Source: Micromussa lordhowensis
Lineage: Eukaryota > Cnidaria > Anthozoa > Scleractinia > Lobophylliidae
Length of the DNA stretch: 64,000 nt
Assembly (NCBI GenBank): GCA_964020085.1
Contig: OZ026603.1
Location: forward strand, 5,438,993 to 5,502,992
Direction of reading: 5' to 3'
Shown here: piece by piece, positions 1 through 11,115 of the stretch
How the letters are laid out: every line of letters starts with the position of its first letter
How positions within the stretch are numbered: the stretch's first letter is position 1
The notes under the pieces: generated by a model
What the model was told of the DNA's origin: nothing
The model's input: the letters and a program-made list of their open reading frames with translations, nothing else
Databases searched by the model: none
Made by a program: the position numbers and the translations under genes

Positions 1-572
1 TTCCCTGGTCCCAACTTTGCAGAATTTCAGAAAACGCGCGCCGGGGGTCCCCTTGGCAAATTTGACATAGCTCGGCTTCACGGGCACTTTAAGAGGCACG
101 GTTTGCAGCAAAATGTTCTGCTAGGTTGGCACTTCAAGGAAATTTTAGTTAAAACATGATGGCATTGGCGCCAGGGTGTTTTTTCTGGCCTTCTTTTTGC
201 AGTAGTTTTCCCTGGTCCCAACTTTGCAGAATTTCAGAAAACGCGAACTGGGGGTCCCCTTGGCAAATTTGACATAGCTCGGCTTCACGGGCACTTTAAG
301 AGGCGCGGTTTGCAGCAAAATGTTTTGCTAGGTTGGCACTTTAAGGAAATCCTAGTTAGAACATGATGGCATTGGCGCCAGGGTGTTTTTTTTGGCCTTC
401 TTTTTGCAGTAGTTTCCCCTGGTCCCAACTTTGCAGAATTTCAGACAACGCGCGCTGGGGGTCCCCTTGGTAAATTTGACATAGCTCGGCTTCACGGGCA
501 CTTTAAGAGGCGCGGTTTGCAGCAAAATGTTCTGCTAGGTTGGCACTTTAAGGAAATCCTAGTTAGAACATG
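1..572. repeat. Leading monomers, related to the 5.59-6.99 kb region
   Basis: About 2.8 monomers. The first partial monomer carries a shortened TTCCCTGG, the CGCCGGGGG variant and GGCACGG, the same combination as the copy at 5540-5743. The next carries the rare CGCGAACTGG variant (near 242), also found near 3765 and 6660. The third carries CAGACAACGCG and TTGGTAAATTT, found again near 6861-6890. The start of the window is therefore a duplicate of a region about 5.6-6.4 kb downstream. No gene. Confidence 0.85.
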
Positions 573-1815
573 ATGGCATTGGCGCCAGGGTGTTTTTTCT
601 GGCCTTCTTTTTGCAGTAGTTTCCCCTGGTCCCAACTTTGCAGAATTTCAGAAAACGCGCGCTGGGGGTCCCCTTGGCAAATTTGACATAGCTCGGCTTC
701 ACGGGCACTTTAAGAGGCGCAGTTTGCAGCAAAATGTTCTGCTAGGTTGGCACTTTAAGGAAATCTTAGTTAGAACATGATGGCATTGGGGCCAGGGTGT
801 TTTTTCTGGCCTTCTTTTTGCAGTAGTTTCCCCTGGTCCCAACTTTGCAGAATTTCAGAAAACGCGCGCTGGGGGTCCCCTTGGCAAATTTGACATAGCT
901 CGGCTTCACGGGCACTTTAAGAGGCGCGGTTTGCAGCAAAATGTTCTGCTAGGTTGGCACTTCAAGGAAATCTTAGTTAGAACATGATGGCATTGGCGCC
1001 AGGGTGTTTTTTCTGGCCTTCTTTTTGCAGTAGTTTCCCCTGGTCCCAACTTTGCAGATTTTCAGAAAACGCGCGCTGGGGGTCCCCTTGGCAAATTTGA
1101 CATAGCTCGGCTTCACGGGCACTTTAAGAGGCGCGGTTTGCAGCAAAATGTTCTGCTAGGTTGGCACTTCAAGGAAATCTTAGTTAGAACATGATGGCAT
1201 TGGCGCCAGGGTGTTTTTTCTGGCCTTCTTTTTGCAGTAGTTTCCCCTGGTCCCAACTTTGCAGAATTTCAGAAAACGCGCGCTGGGGGTCCCCTTGGCA
1301 AAATTTGACATACCTCGGCTTCACGGGCACTTTAAGAGGCGCGGTTTGCAGCAAAATGTTCTGCTAGGTTGGCACTTCAAGGAAATTGTAGTTAGAACAT
1401 GATGGCATTGGCGCCAGGGTGTTTTTTCTGGTCTTCTTTTTGCAGTAGTTTCCCCTGGTCCCAACTTTGCAGAATTTTAGAAAACGCGCTCTGGGGGTCC
1501 CCTTGGCAAATTTGTCATAGCTCAGCTTCACGGGCACTTTAAGAGGCGCGGTTTGCAGCAAAATGTTCTGCTAGGTTGGCACTTTAAGGAAATTGTAGTT
1601 AGAACATGTTGGCATTGGCGCCAGGGTGTTTTTTCTGGCCTTCTTTTTGCAGTAGTTTCCCCTGGTCCCAACTTTGCAGAATTTCAGAAAACGCGCGCTG
1701 GGGGTCCCCTTGGCAAATTTGACATAGCTCAGCTTCACGGGCACTTTAAGAGGCGCGGTTTGCAGCAAAATGTTCTGCTAGGTGGGCACTTTAAGGAAAT
1801 TCTAGCTAGAACATG
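573..1815. repeat. 6-monomer higher-order unit A1 (1243 bp)
   Basis: Six monomers that match 1816-3058 at an offset of 1243 bp (6 x 207 + 1; the extra base is an additional A in GGCAAAATTTGAC near 1298). Shared private variants include GGCGCAGTTTG (721 and 1964), ATTGGGGCC (near 786 and 2029), CAGATTTTCAG (near 1056 and 2299), CATACCTCGG (near 1311) and the ACATGTTGG variant near 1606. Boundary placed where 1816 (G, in ACATGGTGG) differs from 3059 (A). Confidence 0.88.
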
Positions 1816-3058
1816 GTGGCATTGGCGCCAGGGTGTTTTTTCTGGCCTTCTTTTTGCAGTAGTTTCCCCTGGTCCCAACTTTGCAGAATTTCAGAAAACG
1901 CGCGCTGGGGGTCCCCTTGGCAAATTTGACATAGCTCGGCTTCACGGGCACTTTAAGAGGCGCAGTTTGCAGCAAAATGTTCTGCTAGGTTGGCACTTTA
2001 AGGAAATCTTAGTTAGAACATGATGGCATTGGGGCCAGGGTGTTTTTTCTGGCCTTCTTTTTGCAGTAGTTTCCCCTGGTCCCAACTTTGCAGAATTTCA
2101 GAAAACGCGCGCTGGGGGTCCCCTTGGCAAATTTGACATAGCTCGGCTTCACGGGCACTTTAAGAGGCGCGGTTTGCAGCAAAATGTTCTGCTAGGTTGG
2201 CACTTCAAGGAAATCTTAGTTAGAACATGATGGCATTGGCGCCAGGGTGTTTTTTCTGGCCTTCTTTTTGCAGTAGTTTCCCCTGGTCCCAACTTTGCAG
2301 ATTTTCAGAAAACGCGCGCTGGGGGTCCCCTTGGCAAATTTGACATAGCTCGGCTTCACGGGCACTTTAAGAGGCGCGGTTTGCAGCAAAATGTTCTGCT
2401 AGGTTGGCACTTCAAGGAAATCTTAGTTAGAACATGATGGCATTGGCGCCAGGGTGTTTTTTCTGGCCTTCTTTTTGCAGTAGTTTCCCCTGGTCCCAAC
2501 TTTGCAGAATTTCAGAAAACGCGCGCTGGGGGTCCCCTTGGCAAAATTTGACATACCTCGGCTTCACGGGCACTTTAAGAGGCGCGGTTTGCAGCAAAAT
2601 GTTCTGCTAGGTTGGCACTTCAAGGAAATTGTAGTTAGAACATGATGGCATTGGCGCCAGGGTGTTTTTTCTGGTCTTCTTTTTGCAGTAGTTTCCCCTG
2701 GTCCCAACTTTGCAGAATTTTAGAAAACGCGCTCTGGGGGTCCCCTTGCCAAATTTGTCATAGCTCAGCTTCACGGGCACTTTAAGAGGCGCGGTTTGCA
2801 GCAAAATGTTCTGCTAGGTTGGCACTTTAAGGAAATTGTAGTTAGAACATGTTGGCATTGGCGCCAGGGTGTTTTTTCTGGCCTTCTTTTTGCAGTAGTT
2901 TCCCCTGGTCCCAACTTTGCAGAATTTCAGAAAACGCGCGCTGGGGGTCCCCTTGGCAAATTTGACATAGCTCAGCTTCACGGGCACTTTAAGAGGCGCG
3001 GTTTGCAGCAAAATGTTCTGCTAGGTGGGCACTTTAAGGAAATTCTAGCTAGAACATG
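1816..3058. repeat. 6-monomer higher-order unit A2 (1243 bp)
   Basis: Direct tandem copy of 573-1815. Both copies share CATACCTCGG (2553 here), whereas the related block at 6547-8232 has the common CATAGCTCGG. This fits A1/A2 arising by a tandem duplication after the lineage split from the 6.5 kb block, although back-homogenisation is also possible. One visible difference is TTGCCAAATTTG near 2747, against TTGGCAAATTTG in A1. Confidence 0.88.
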
Positions 3059-6000
3059 ATGGCATTGGCGCCAGGGTGTTTTTTCTGGCCTTCTTTTTGC
3101 AGTAGTTTCCCCTGGTCCCAACTTTGCAGAATTTCAGAAAACGCGCGCTGGGGGTCCCCTTGGCAAATTTGACATAGCTCGGCTTCACGGGCACTTTAAG
3201 AGGCGCGGTTTGCAGCAAAATGTTCTGCTAGGTTGGCACTTCAAGGAAATTTTCGTTAGAACATGATGGCATTGGCGCCAGGGTGTTTTTTCTGGCCTTC
3301 TTTTTGCAGTAGTTTCCCCTGGTCCCAACTTTGCAGAATTTCAGAAAACGCGCGCTGGGGGTCCCCTTGGCAAATTTGACATAGCTCGGCTTCACGGGCA
3401 CTTTAAGAGGCGCGGTTTGCAGCAAAATGTTCTGCTAGGTTGGCACTTCAAGGAAATTTTCGTTAGAACATGATGGCATTGGCGCCAGGGTGTTTTTTCT
3501 GGCCTTCTTTTAGCAGTAGTTTCCCCTGGTCCCAACTTTGCAGAATTTCAGAAAACGCGCGCTGGGGGTCCCCTTGGCAAATTTGACATAGCTCGGCTTC
3601 ACGGGCACTTTAAGAGGCGCGGTTTGCAGCAAAATGTTTTGCTAGGCTGGCACTTCAAGGAAATTCTAGTTAAAACATGATGGCATTGGCGCCAGGGTGT
3701 TTTTTCTGGCCTTCTTTTTGCAGTAGTTTTCCCTGGTCCCAACTTTGCAGAATTTCAGAAAACGCGAACTGGGGGTCCCCTTGGCAAATTTGACATAGCT
3801 CGGCTTCACGGGCACTTTAAGAGGCGCGGTTTGCAGCAAAATGTTTTGCTAGGTTAGCACTTTAAGGAAATTTTAGTTAGAACATGATGGCATTGGCGCC
3901 AGGGTGTTTTTTCTGGCCTTCTTTTTGCAGTAGTTTCCCCTGGTCCCAACTTTGCAAAATTTCAGAAAACGCGCGCTGGGGGTCCCCTTGGCAAATTTGA
4001 CATAGCTCAGCTTCACGGGCACTTTAAGAGGCGCGGTTTGCAGCAAAATGTTCTGCAAGGTTGGCACTACAAGGAAATTTTAGTTAGAACATGATGGCAT
4101 TGGCGCCAGGGTGTTTTTTCTGGCCTTCTTTTTGCAGTAGTTTCCCCTGGTCCCAACTTTGCAGAATTTCAGAAAACGCGCGCTGGGGGTCCCCTTGGCA
4201 AATTTGACGTAGCTCGGCTTCACGGGCACTTTAAGAGGCGCGGTTTGCAGCAAAATGTTCTGCTAGATTGGCACTTCAAGAAAATCCTAGTTAGAACATG
4301 ATGGCATTGGCGCCAGGGTGTTTTTTCTGGCCTTCTTTTTGCAGTAGTTTCCCCTGGTCCCAACTTTGCAGAATTTCAGAAAACGCGCGCTGGGGGTTCC
4401 CTTGGCAAATTTGACTATGCTCGGCTTCACGGGCACTTTAAGAGGCGCGGTTTGCAGCAAAATGTTCTGCTAGGTTGGCACTTCAAGGAAATTCTAGTTA
4501 GAACATGATGGCATTGGCGCCAGGGTGTTTTCTCTGGCCTTCTTTTTGCAGTAGTTTCCCCTGGTCCCAACTTTGCAGAATTTCAGAAAACGCGCGCTGG
4601 GGGTCCCCTTGGCAAATTTGACATAGCTCGGCTTCACGGGCACTTTAAGAGGCGCGGTTTGCAGCAAAATGTTCTGCTAGGTTGGCACTTCAAGGAAATC
4701 CTAGTTACAACATGATGGCATTGGCGCCAGGGTGTTTTTTCTGGCCTTCTTTTTGCAGTAGTTTCCCCTGGTCCCAACTTTGCAGAATTTCAGAAAACGC
4801 GCGCTGGGGATCCACTTGGCAAATTTCACATAGCTCGGCTTCACGAGCACTTTAAGAGGCGCGGTTTGCAGCAAAATGTTCTGCTAGGTTGGCACTTCAA
4901 GGAAATTCTAGTTAGAACATGATGGCATTGGCGCCAGGGTGTTTTTTCTGGCCTTCTTTTTGCAGTAGTTTCCCCTGGTCCCAACTTTGCAGAATTTCAG
5001 AAAACGCGCGCTGGGGGTCCCCTTGGCAAATTTGACATAGCTCGGCTTAACGGGCACTTTAAGAGGCGCGGTTTGCAGCAAAATGTTTTGCTAGGTTGGC
5101 CCTTGAAGGAAATTCTAGTTACAACATGATGGCATTGGCGCCAGCGTGTTTTCTCTGGCCTTCTTTTTGCAGTAGTTTCCCCTGGTCCCAACTTTGCAGA
5201 ATTTCAGAAAACGCGCGCTGGGGGTCCCCTTGGCAAATTTGACATAGCTCGGCTTCACGGGCACTTTAAGAGGCGCGGTTTGCAGCAAAATGTTTTGCTA
5301 GGTTGGCACTTCAAGGAAATGCTAGTTAGAACATGATGGCATTGACGCCAGGGTGTTTTTTCTGGCCTTCTTTTTGCAGTAGTTTCCCCTGGTCCCAACT
5401 TTGCAGAATTTCAGAAAACGCGCGCTGGGGGTCCCCTTGGCAAATTTGACATAGCTCAGCTTCACGGGCACTTTAAGAGGCGCGGTTTGCAGCAAAATGT
5501 TCTGCTAGGTTGGCACTTCAAGGAAATTCTAGTTAGAACATGATGGCATTGCGCCAGGGTGTTTTTCTGGCCTTCTTTTTGCAGTAGTTTCCCTGGTCCC
5601 AACTTTGCAGAATTTCAGAAAACGCGCGCCGGGGGTCCCCTTGGCAAATTTGACATAGCTCGGCTTCACGGGCACTTTAAGAGGCACGGTTTGCAGCAAA
5701 ATGTTCTGCTAGGTTGGCACTTCAAGGAAATCGTAGTTAGAACATGATGGCATTGGCGCCAGGGTGTTTTTTCTGGCCTTCGTTTTGCAGTAGTTTCCCC
5801 TGGTCCCAACTTTGCAGAATTTCAGAAAACGCGCGCTGGGGGTCCCCTTGGCAAATTTGACATAGCTCGGCTTCACGGGCACTTTAAGAGGCGCGGTTTG
5901 CAGCAAAATGTTCTGCTAGGTTGGCACTTCAAGGAAATCGTAGTTAGAACATGATGCCATTGGCGCCAGGGTGTTTTTTCTGGCCTTATTTTTGCAGTAG

Positions 6001-6546
6001 TTTCCCCTGGTCCCGACTTTGCAGAATTTCAGAAAACGCGCGCTGGGGGTCCTCTTGGCAAATTTGACATAGCTCGGCTTCACGGGCACTTTAAGAGGCG
6101 CGGTTTGCAGCAAAATGTTCTGCTAGGTTGGCACTTCAAGGAATTTTTAGTTAGAACATGATGGCATTGGCGCCAGGGTGTTTTTTCTGGCCTTCTTTTT
6201 GCAGTAGTTTCCCCTGGTCCCAACTTTGCAGAATTTCAGAAAACGCGCGCTGGGGGTCCCCTTGGCAAATTTGACATAGCTCGGCTTCACGGGCACTTTA
6301 AGAGGCGCGGTTTGCAGCAAAATGTTCTGCTAGGTTGGCACTTTAAGGAAATCCTAGTTAGAACATGATGGCATTGGCGCCAGGGTGTTTTTTCTGGCCT
6401 TCTTTTAGCAGTAGTTTCCCCTGGTCCCAACTTTGCAGAATTTCAGAAAACGCGCGCTGGGGGTCCCCTTGGCAAATTTGACATAGCTCGGCTTCACGGG
6501 CACTTTAAGAGGCGCGGTTTGCAGCAAAATGTTTTGCTAGGCTGGC
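3059..6546. repeat. Mixed monomers between A2 and A3
   Basis: About 17 monomers without a clear internal tandem duplication. Notable copies: a CGCGAACTGG monomer near 3765; a monomer with GCAAGGTTGG in place of GCTAGGTTGG near 4055, which removes the usual minus-strand TAG; a TTGACTATGCTCGG copy near 4412; a GGGATCCACTTGG copy near 4807, which creates a BamHI-type GGATCC; and the 204-bp copy at 5540-5743. No gene or other element seen. Confidence 0.85.
5540..5743. repeat. 204-bp variant monomer (rare haplotype)
   Basis: This copy lacks three bases relative to consensus: one G (ATTGCGCC instead of ATTGGCGCC), one T in the T-tract and one C (TTTCCCTGG instead of TTTCCCCTGG). It also has CGCCGGGGG and GGCACGG. 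The window start shares the shortened TTCCCTGG and other variants. The copies at 47507-47711 and 48540-48744 share the G loss, the C loss and GGCACGG. Confidence 0.9.
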
Positions 6547-8232
6547 ACTTCAAGGAAATTTTAGTTAAAACATGATGGCATTGGCGCCAGGGTGTTTTTT
6601 TCTGGCCTTCTTTTTGCAGTAGTTTTCCCTGGTCCCAACTTTGCAGAATTTCAGAAAACGCGAACTGGGGGTCCCCTTGGCAAATTTGACATAGCTCGGC
6701 TTCACGGGCACTTTAAGAGGCGCGGTTTGCAGCAAAATGTTCTGCTAGGTTGGCACTTTAAGGAAATCCTAGTTAGAACATGATGGCATTGGCGCCAGGG
6801 TGTTTTTTTTGGCCTTCTTTTTGCAGTAGTTTCCCCTGGTCCCAACTTTGCAGAATTTCAGACAACGCGCGCTGGGGGTCCCCTTGGTAAATTTGACATA
6901 GCTCGGCTTCACGGGCACTTTAAGAGGCGCGGTTTGCAGCAAAATGTTCTGCTAGGTTGGCACTTTAAGGAAATCCTAGTTAGAACATGATGGCATTGGC
7001 GCCAGGGTGTTTTTTCTGGCCTTCTTTTTGCAGTAGTTTCCCCTGGTCCCAACTTTGCAGAATTTCAGAAAACGCGCGCTGGGGGTCCCCTTGGCAAATT
7101 TGACATAGCTCGGCTTCACGGGCACTTTAAGAGGCGCAGTTTGCAGCAAAATGTTCTGCTAGGTTGGCACTTTAAGGAAATCTTAGTTAGAACATGATGG
7201 CATTGGGGCCAGGGTGTCTTTTCTGGCCTTCTTTTTGCAGTAGTTTCCCCTGGTCCCAACTTTGCAGAATTTCAGAAAACGCGCGCTGGGGGTCCCCTTG
7301 GCAAATTTGACATAGCTCGGCTTCACGGGCACTTTAAGAGGCGCGGTTTGCAGCAAAATGTTCTGCTAGGTTGGCACTTCAAGGAAATCTTAGTTAGAAC
7401 ATGATGGCATTGGCGCCAGGGTGTTTTTTCTGGCCTTCTTTTTGCAGTAGTTTCCCCTGGTCCCAACTTTGCAGATTTTCAGAAAACGCGCGCTGGGGGT
7501 CCCCTTGGCAAATTTGACATAGCTCGGCTTCACGGGCATTTTAAGAGGCGCGGTTTGCAGCAAAATGTTCTGCTAGGTTGGCACTTCAAGGAAATCTTAG
7601 TTAGAACATGATGGCATTGGCGCCAGGGTGTTTTTTCTGGCCTTCTTTTTGCAGTAGTTTCCCCTGGTCCCAACTTTGCAGAATTTCAGAAAACGCGCGC
7701 TGGGGGTCCCCTTGGCAAAATTTGACATAGCTCGGCTTCACGGGCACTTTAAGAGGCGCGGTTTGCAGCAAAATGTTCTGCTAGGTTGGCACTTCAAGGA
7801 AATTGTAGTTAGAACATGATGGCATTGGCGCCAGGGTGTTTTTTCTGGTCTTCTTTTTGCAGTAGTTTCCCCTGGTCCCAACTTTGCAGAATTTTAGAAA
7901 ACGCGCTCTGGGGGTCCCCTTGGCAAATTTGTCATAGCTCAGCTTCACGGGCACTTTAAGAGGCGCGGTTTGCAGCAAAATGTTCTGCTAGGTTGGCACT
8001 TTAAGGAAATTGTAGTTAGAACATGTTGGCATTGGCGCCAGGGTGTTTTTTCTGGCCTTCTTTTTGCAGTAGTTTCCCCTGGTCCCAACTTTGCAGAATT
8101 TCAGAAAACGCGCGCTGGGGGTCCCCTTGGCAAATTTGACATAGCTCAGCTTCACGGGCACTTTAAGAGGCGCGGTTTGCAGCAAAATGTTCTGCTAGGT
8201 GGGCACTTTAAGGAAATTCTAGCTAGAAAATG
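6547..8232. repeat. Block A3, dispersed copy of 130-1815
   Basis: About eight monomers matching 130-1815 at an offset of 6416-6417 bp (31 monomer lengths). Shared rare variants: CGCGAACTGG, TTTTTTTTGG T-run, CAGACAACG with TTGGTAAATTT, GGCGCAGTTTG (7138), ATTGGGGCC, CAGATTTTCAG, the single added A near 7717, and ACATGTTGG. It ends like A2, with TCTAGCTAGAA. Small differences include an extra T near 6600, GTGTCTTTT near 7216 and GGGCATTTTAAG near 7536. Confidence 0.87.
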
Positions 8233-8839
8233 ATGGCATTGGCGCCAGGGTGTTTTTTCTGGCCTTCTTTTTGCACTAGTTTCCCCTGGTCCCAACTTTG
8301 CAGAATTTCAGAAAACGCGCGCTGGGGGTCCCCTTGGCAAATTTGACATAGCTCGGCTTCACGGGCACTTTAAGAGGCGCGGTTTGCAGCAAAATGTTCT
8401 GCTAGGTTGGCACTTTAAGGAAATCATAGTTAGAACATGATGACATTGGCGCCAGGGTGTTTTCTCTGGCCTTCTTTTTGCAGTAGTTTCCCCTGGTCCC
8501 AACTTTGCAGAATTTCAGAAAACGCGCGCTGGGGGTCCCCTTGGCAAATTTGACATAGCTCGGCTTCACGGGCACTTTAAGAGGCGCGGTTTGCAGCAAA
8601 ATGTTCTGCTAGGTTGGCACTTCAAGGAAATGGTAGTTAGAACATGATGACATTGGCGCCAGGGTGTTTTTTCTGGCCTTCTTTTTGCAGTACTTTCCCC
8701 TGGTCCCAACTTTGCAGAATTTCAGAAAACGCGCGCTGGGGTCCCCTTGACAAATTTGACATAGCTCGGCTTCACGGGCACTTTAAGAGGCGCGGTTTGC
8801 AGCAAAATGTTCTGCTAGGTTTGCACTTTAAGGAAATCT
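8233..8839. repeat. Mixed monomers before the 8.8-27 kb duplication chain
   Basis: About three monomers of the ordinary type. Features are ATGATGACATTGG copies near 8437 and 8645, a GCACTAGTTTCCCC copy near 8273 (creating ACTAGT), and a one-base loss in the G run (GCTGGGGTCC) near 8737. These variants recur in the 10.3-23 kb blocks. No gene. Confidence 0.8.
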
Positions 8840-9667
8840 TAGTTAGAACATGATGGCATTGGCGCCAGGGTGTTTTTTCTGGCCTTCTTTTTGCAGTAGT
8901 TTCCCCTTGACCCAACTTTGCAGAATTTCAGAAAACGCGCGCTGGGGGTCTTCTTGGCAAATTTGACATAGCTCGGCTTCACGGGCACTTTAAGAGGCGC
9001 GGTTTGCAGCAAAATGTTCTGCTAGGTTGGCACTTCAAGGAAATTGTAGTTAGAACATGATGGCATTGGCGCCAGGGTGTTTTTTCTGGCCTTCTTTTTG
9101 CAGTAGTTTCCCCTGGTCCCAACTTTGCAGAATTTTAGAAAACGCGCGCTGGGGGTCCCCTTGGCAAATTTGTCATAGCTCAGCTTCACGGGCATTTTAA
9201 GAGGCGCGGTTTGCAGCAAAATGTTTTGCTAGGTTGGCACTTCAAGGAAATTCTAGTTAGAACATGTTGGCATTGGCGCCAGGGTGTTTTTTGTGGCCTT
9301 CTTTTTGCAGTAGTTTCCCCTGGTCCCAACTTTGCAGAATTTCAGAAAACGCGCGCTGGGGGTCCCCTTGGCAAATTTGACATAGCTCAGCTTCACGGGC
9401 ACTTTAAGAGGCGCGGTTTGCAGCAAAATGTTCTGCTAGGTGGGCACTTTAAGGAAATTCTAGTTAGAACATGATGGCATTGGCGCCAGGGTGTTTTTTC
9501 TGGCCTTCTTTTTGCAGTAGTTTCCCCTGGTCCCAACTTTGCAGAATTTCAGAAAACGCGCGCTGGGGGTCCCCTTGGCAAATTTGACATAGCTCGGCTT
9601 CACGGGCACTTTAAGACGCGCGGTTTGCAGCAAAATGTTTTGCTAGGTTTGCACTTTAAGGAAATCC
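8840..9667. repeat. 4-monomer unit, copy 1 (828 bp)
   Basis: Matches the next 828 bp at an offset of exactly 4 x 207. Shared markers are TTCCCCTTGACCC (near 8906 and 9734), GAATTTTAG followed by TTGTCATAGCTCAGC and GGGCATTTTAAG, then ACATGTTGG and TTTTTTGTGGCC. One clear difference is GGGGGTCTTCTTGG here against GGGGGTCCCCTTGG in copy 2. Confidence 0.82.
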
Positions 9668-11115
9668 TAGTTAGAACATGATGGCATTGGCGCCAGGGTG
9701 TTTTTTCTGGCCTTCTTTTTGCAGTAGTTTCCCCTTGACCCAACTTTGCAGAATTTCAGAAAACGCGCGCTGGGGGTCCCCTTGGCAAATTTGACATAGC
9801 TCGGCTTCACGGGCACTTTAAGAGGCGCGGTTTGCAGCAAAATGTTCTGCTAGGTTGGCACTTCAAGGAAATTGTAGTTAGAACATGATGGCATTGGCGC
9901 CAGGGTGTTTTTTCTGGCCTTCTTTTTGCAGTAGTTTCCCCTGGTCCCAACTTTGCAGAATTTTAGAAAACGCGCGCTGGGGGTCCCCTTGGCAAATTTG
10001 TCATAGCTCAGCTTCACGGGCATTTTAAGAGGCGCGGTTTGCAGCAAAATGTTTTGCTAGGTTGGCACTTCAAGGAAATTCTAGTTAGAACATGTTGGCA
10101 TTGGCGCCAGGGTGTTTTTTGTGGCCTTCTTTTTGCAGTAGTTTCCCCTGGTCCCAACTTTGCAGAATTTCAGAAAACGCGCGCTGGGGGTCCCCTTGGC
10201 AAATTTGACATAGCTCAGCTTCACGGGCACTTTAAGAGGCGCGGTTTGCAGCAAAATGTTCTGCTAGGTGGGCACTTTAAGGAAATTCTAGTTAGAACAT
10301 GATGGCATTGGCGCCAGGGTGTTTTTTCTGGCCTTCTTTTTGCACTAGTTTCCCCTGGTCCCAACTTTGCAGAATTTCAGAAAACGCGCGCTGGGGGTCC
10401 CCTTGGCAAATTTGAAATAGCTCGGCTTAACGGGCACTTTAAGAGGCGCGGTTTGCAGCAAAATGTTCTGCTAGGTTGGCACTTTAAGGAAATTCTAGTT
10501 ACAACATGATGGCATTGGCGCCAGGGTGTTTTTTCTGGCCTTCTTTTTGCAGTAGTTTCCCCTGGTCCCAACTTTGCAGAATTTCAGAAAACGCGCGCTG
10601 GGGGTCCCCTTGGCAAATTTGACATAGCTCGGCTTCACGGGCACTTTAAGAGGCGCGGTTTGCAGCAAAATGTTCTGCTAGGTTGGCACTTCAAGGAAAT
10701 CGTAGTTAGAACATGATGACATTGGCGCCAGGGTGTTTTTTCTGGCCTTCTTTTTGCAGTACTTTCCCCTGGTCCCAACTTTGCAGAATTTCAGAAAACG
10801 CGCGCTGGGGGTCCCCTTGACAAATTTGACATAGCTCGGCTTCACGGGCACTTTAAGAGGCGCGGTTTGCAGCAAAATGTTCTGCTAGGTTGGCACTTCA
10901 AGGAAATCCTAGTTAGAACATGATGGCATTGGCGTCAGGGTGTTTTTCCTAGCCTTCTTTTTGCAGTAGTTTCCCCTGGTCCCAACTTTGCAGAATTTCA
11001 GAAAACGCGCGCTGGGGGTCCCCTTGGCAAATTTGACATAGCTCGGCTTCACGGGCACTTTAAGAGGCGCGGTTTGCAGCAAAATGTTCTGCTAGGTTTG
11101 CATTTAAGGAAATCC
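9668..11115. repeat. 7-monomer unit, copy 1 (1448 bp)
   Basis: Matches 11116-12323 at an offset of 1448 bp (7 x 207 - 1). Its first four monomers are also the second copy of the 828-bp unit. Ordered markers: CCCCTTGACCC, GAATTTTAG with GTCATAGCTCAGC, ACATGTTGG, AGGTGGGCAC, GCACTAGTTT, TTTGAAATAGC with GGCTTAACGGG, GTTACAAC, ATGATGACATTGG, CAGTACTTT and CCTTGACAAATTT. The final GGTTTGCATTTAAGG (near 11095) is one base short and accounts for the 1448-bp period. Confidence 0.82.

Noticed and set aside
95..110. G-quadruplex potential in the GGGGG run
   Set aside because: Only one run of three or more G per monomer lies near another G run on the same strand; four closely spaced runs are not present.
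1364..1561. Minus-strand ORF of about 65 codons in nearly every monomer (Lys/Arg-rich, ends VPT)
   Set aside because: It starts at TTG, ends at a TAG in GCTAGG, repeats only because the satellite repeats, and its variable C-terminus is simply the variable part of the monomer. Single-base indels and HOR periods break the frame.
1553..2023. Plus-strand 156-codon ORF and the 87-codon relatives at 2796, 7970, 9211, 10039, 11487, 15005, 16453, 19971 and 22869
   Set aside because: They are two or more monomers joined because TGA changed to TGT or TGG. They start at TTG, overlap minus-strand ORFs on the same bases and have no recognisable domain. Not called as CDS.
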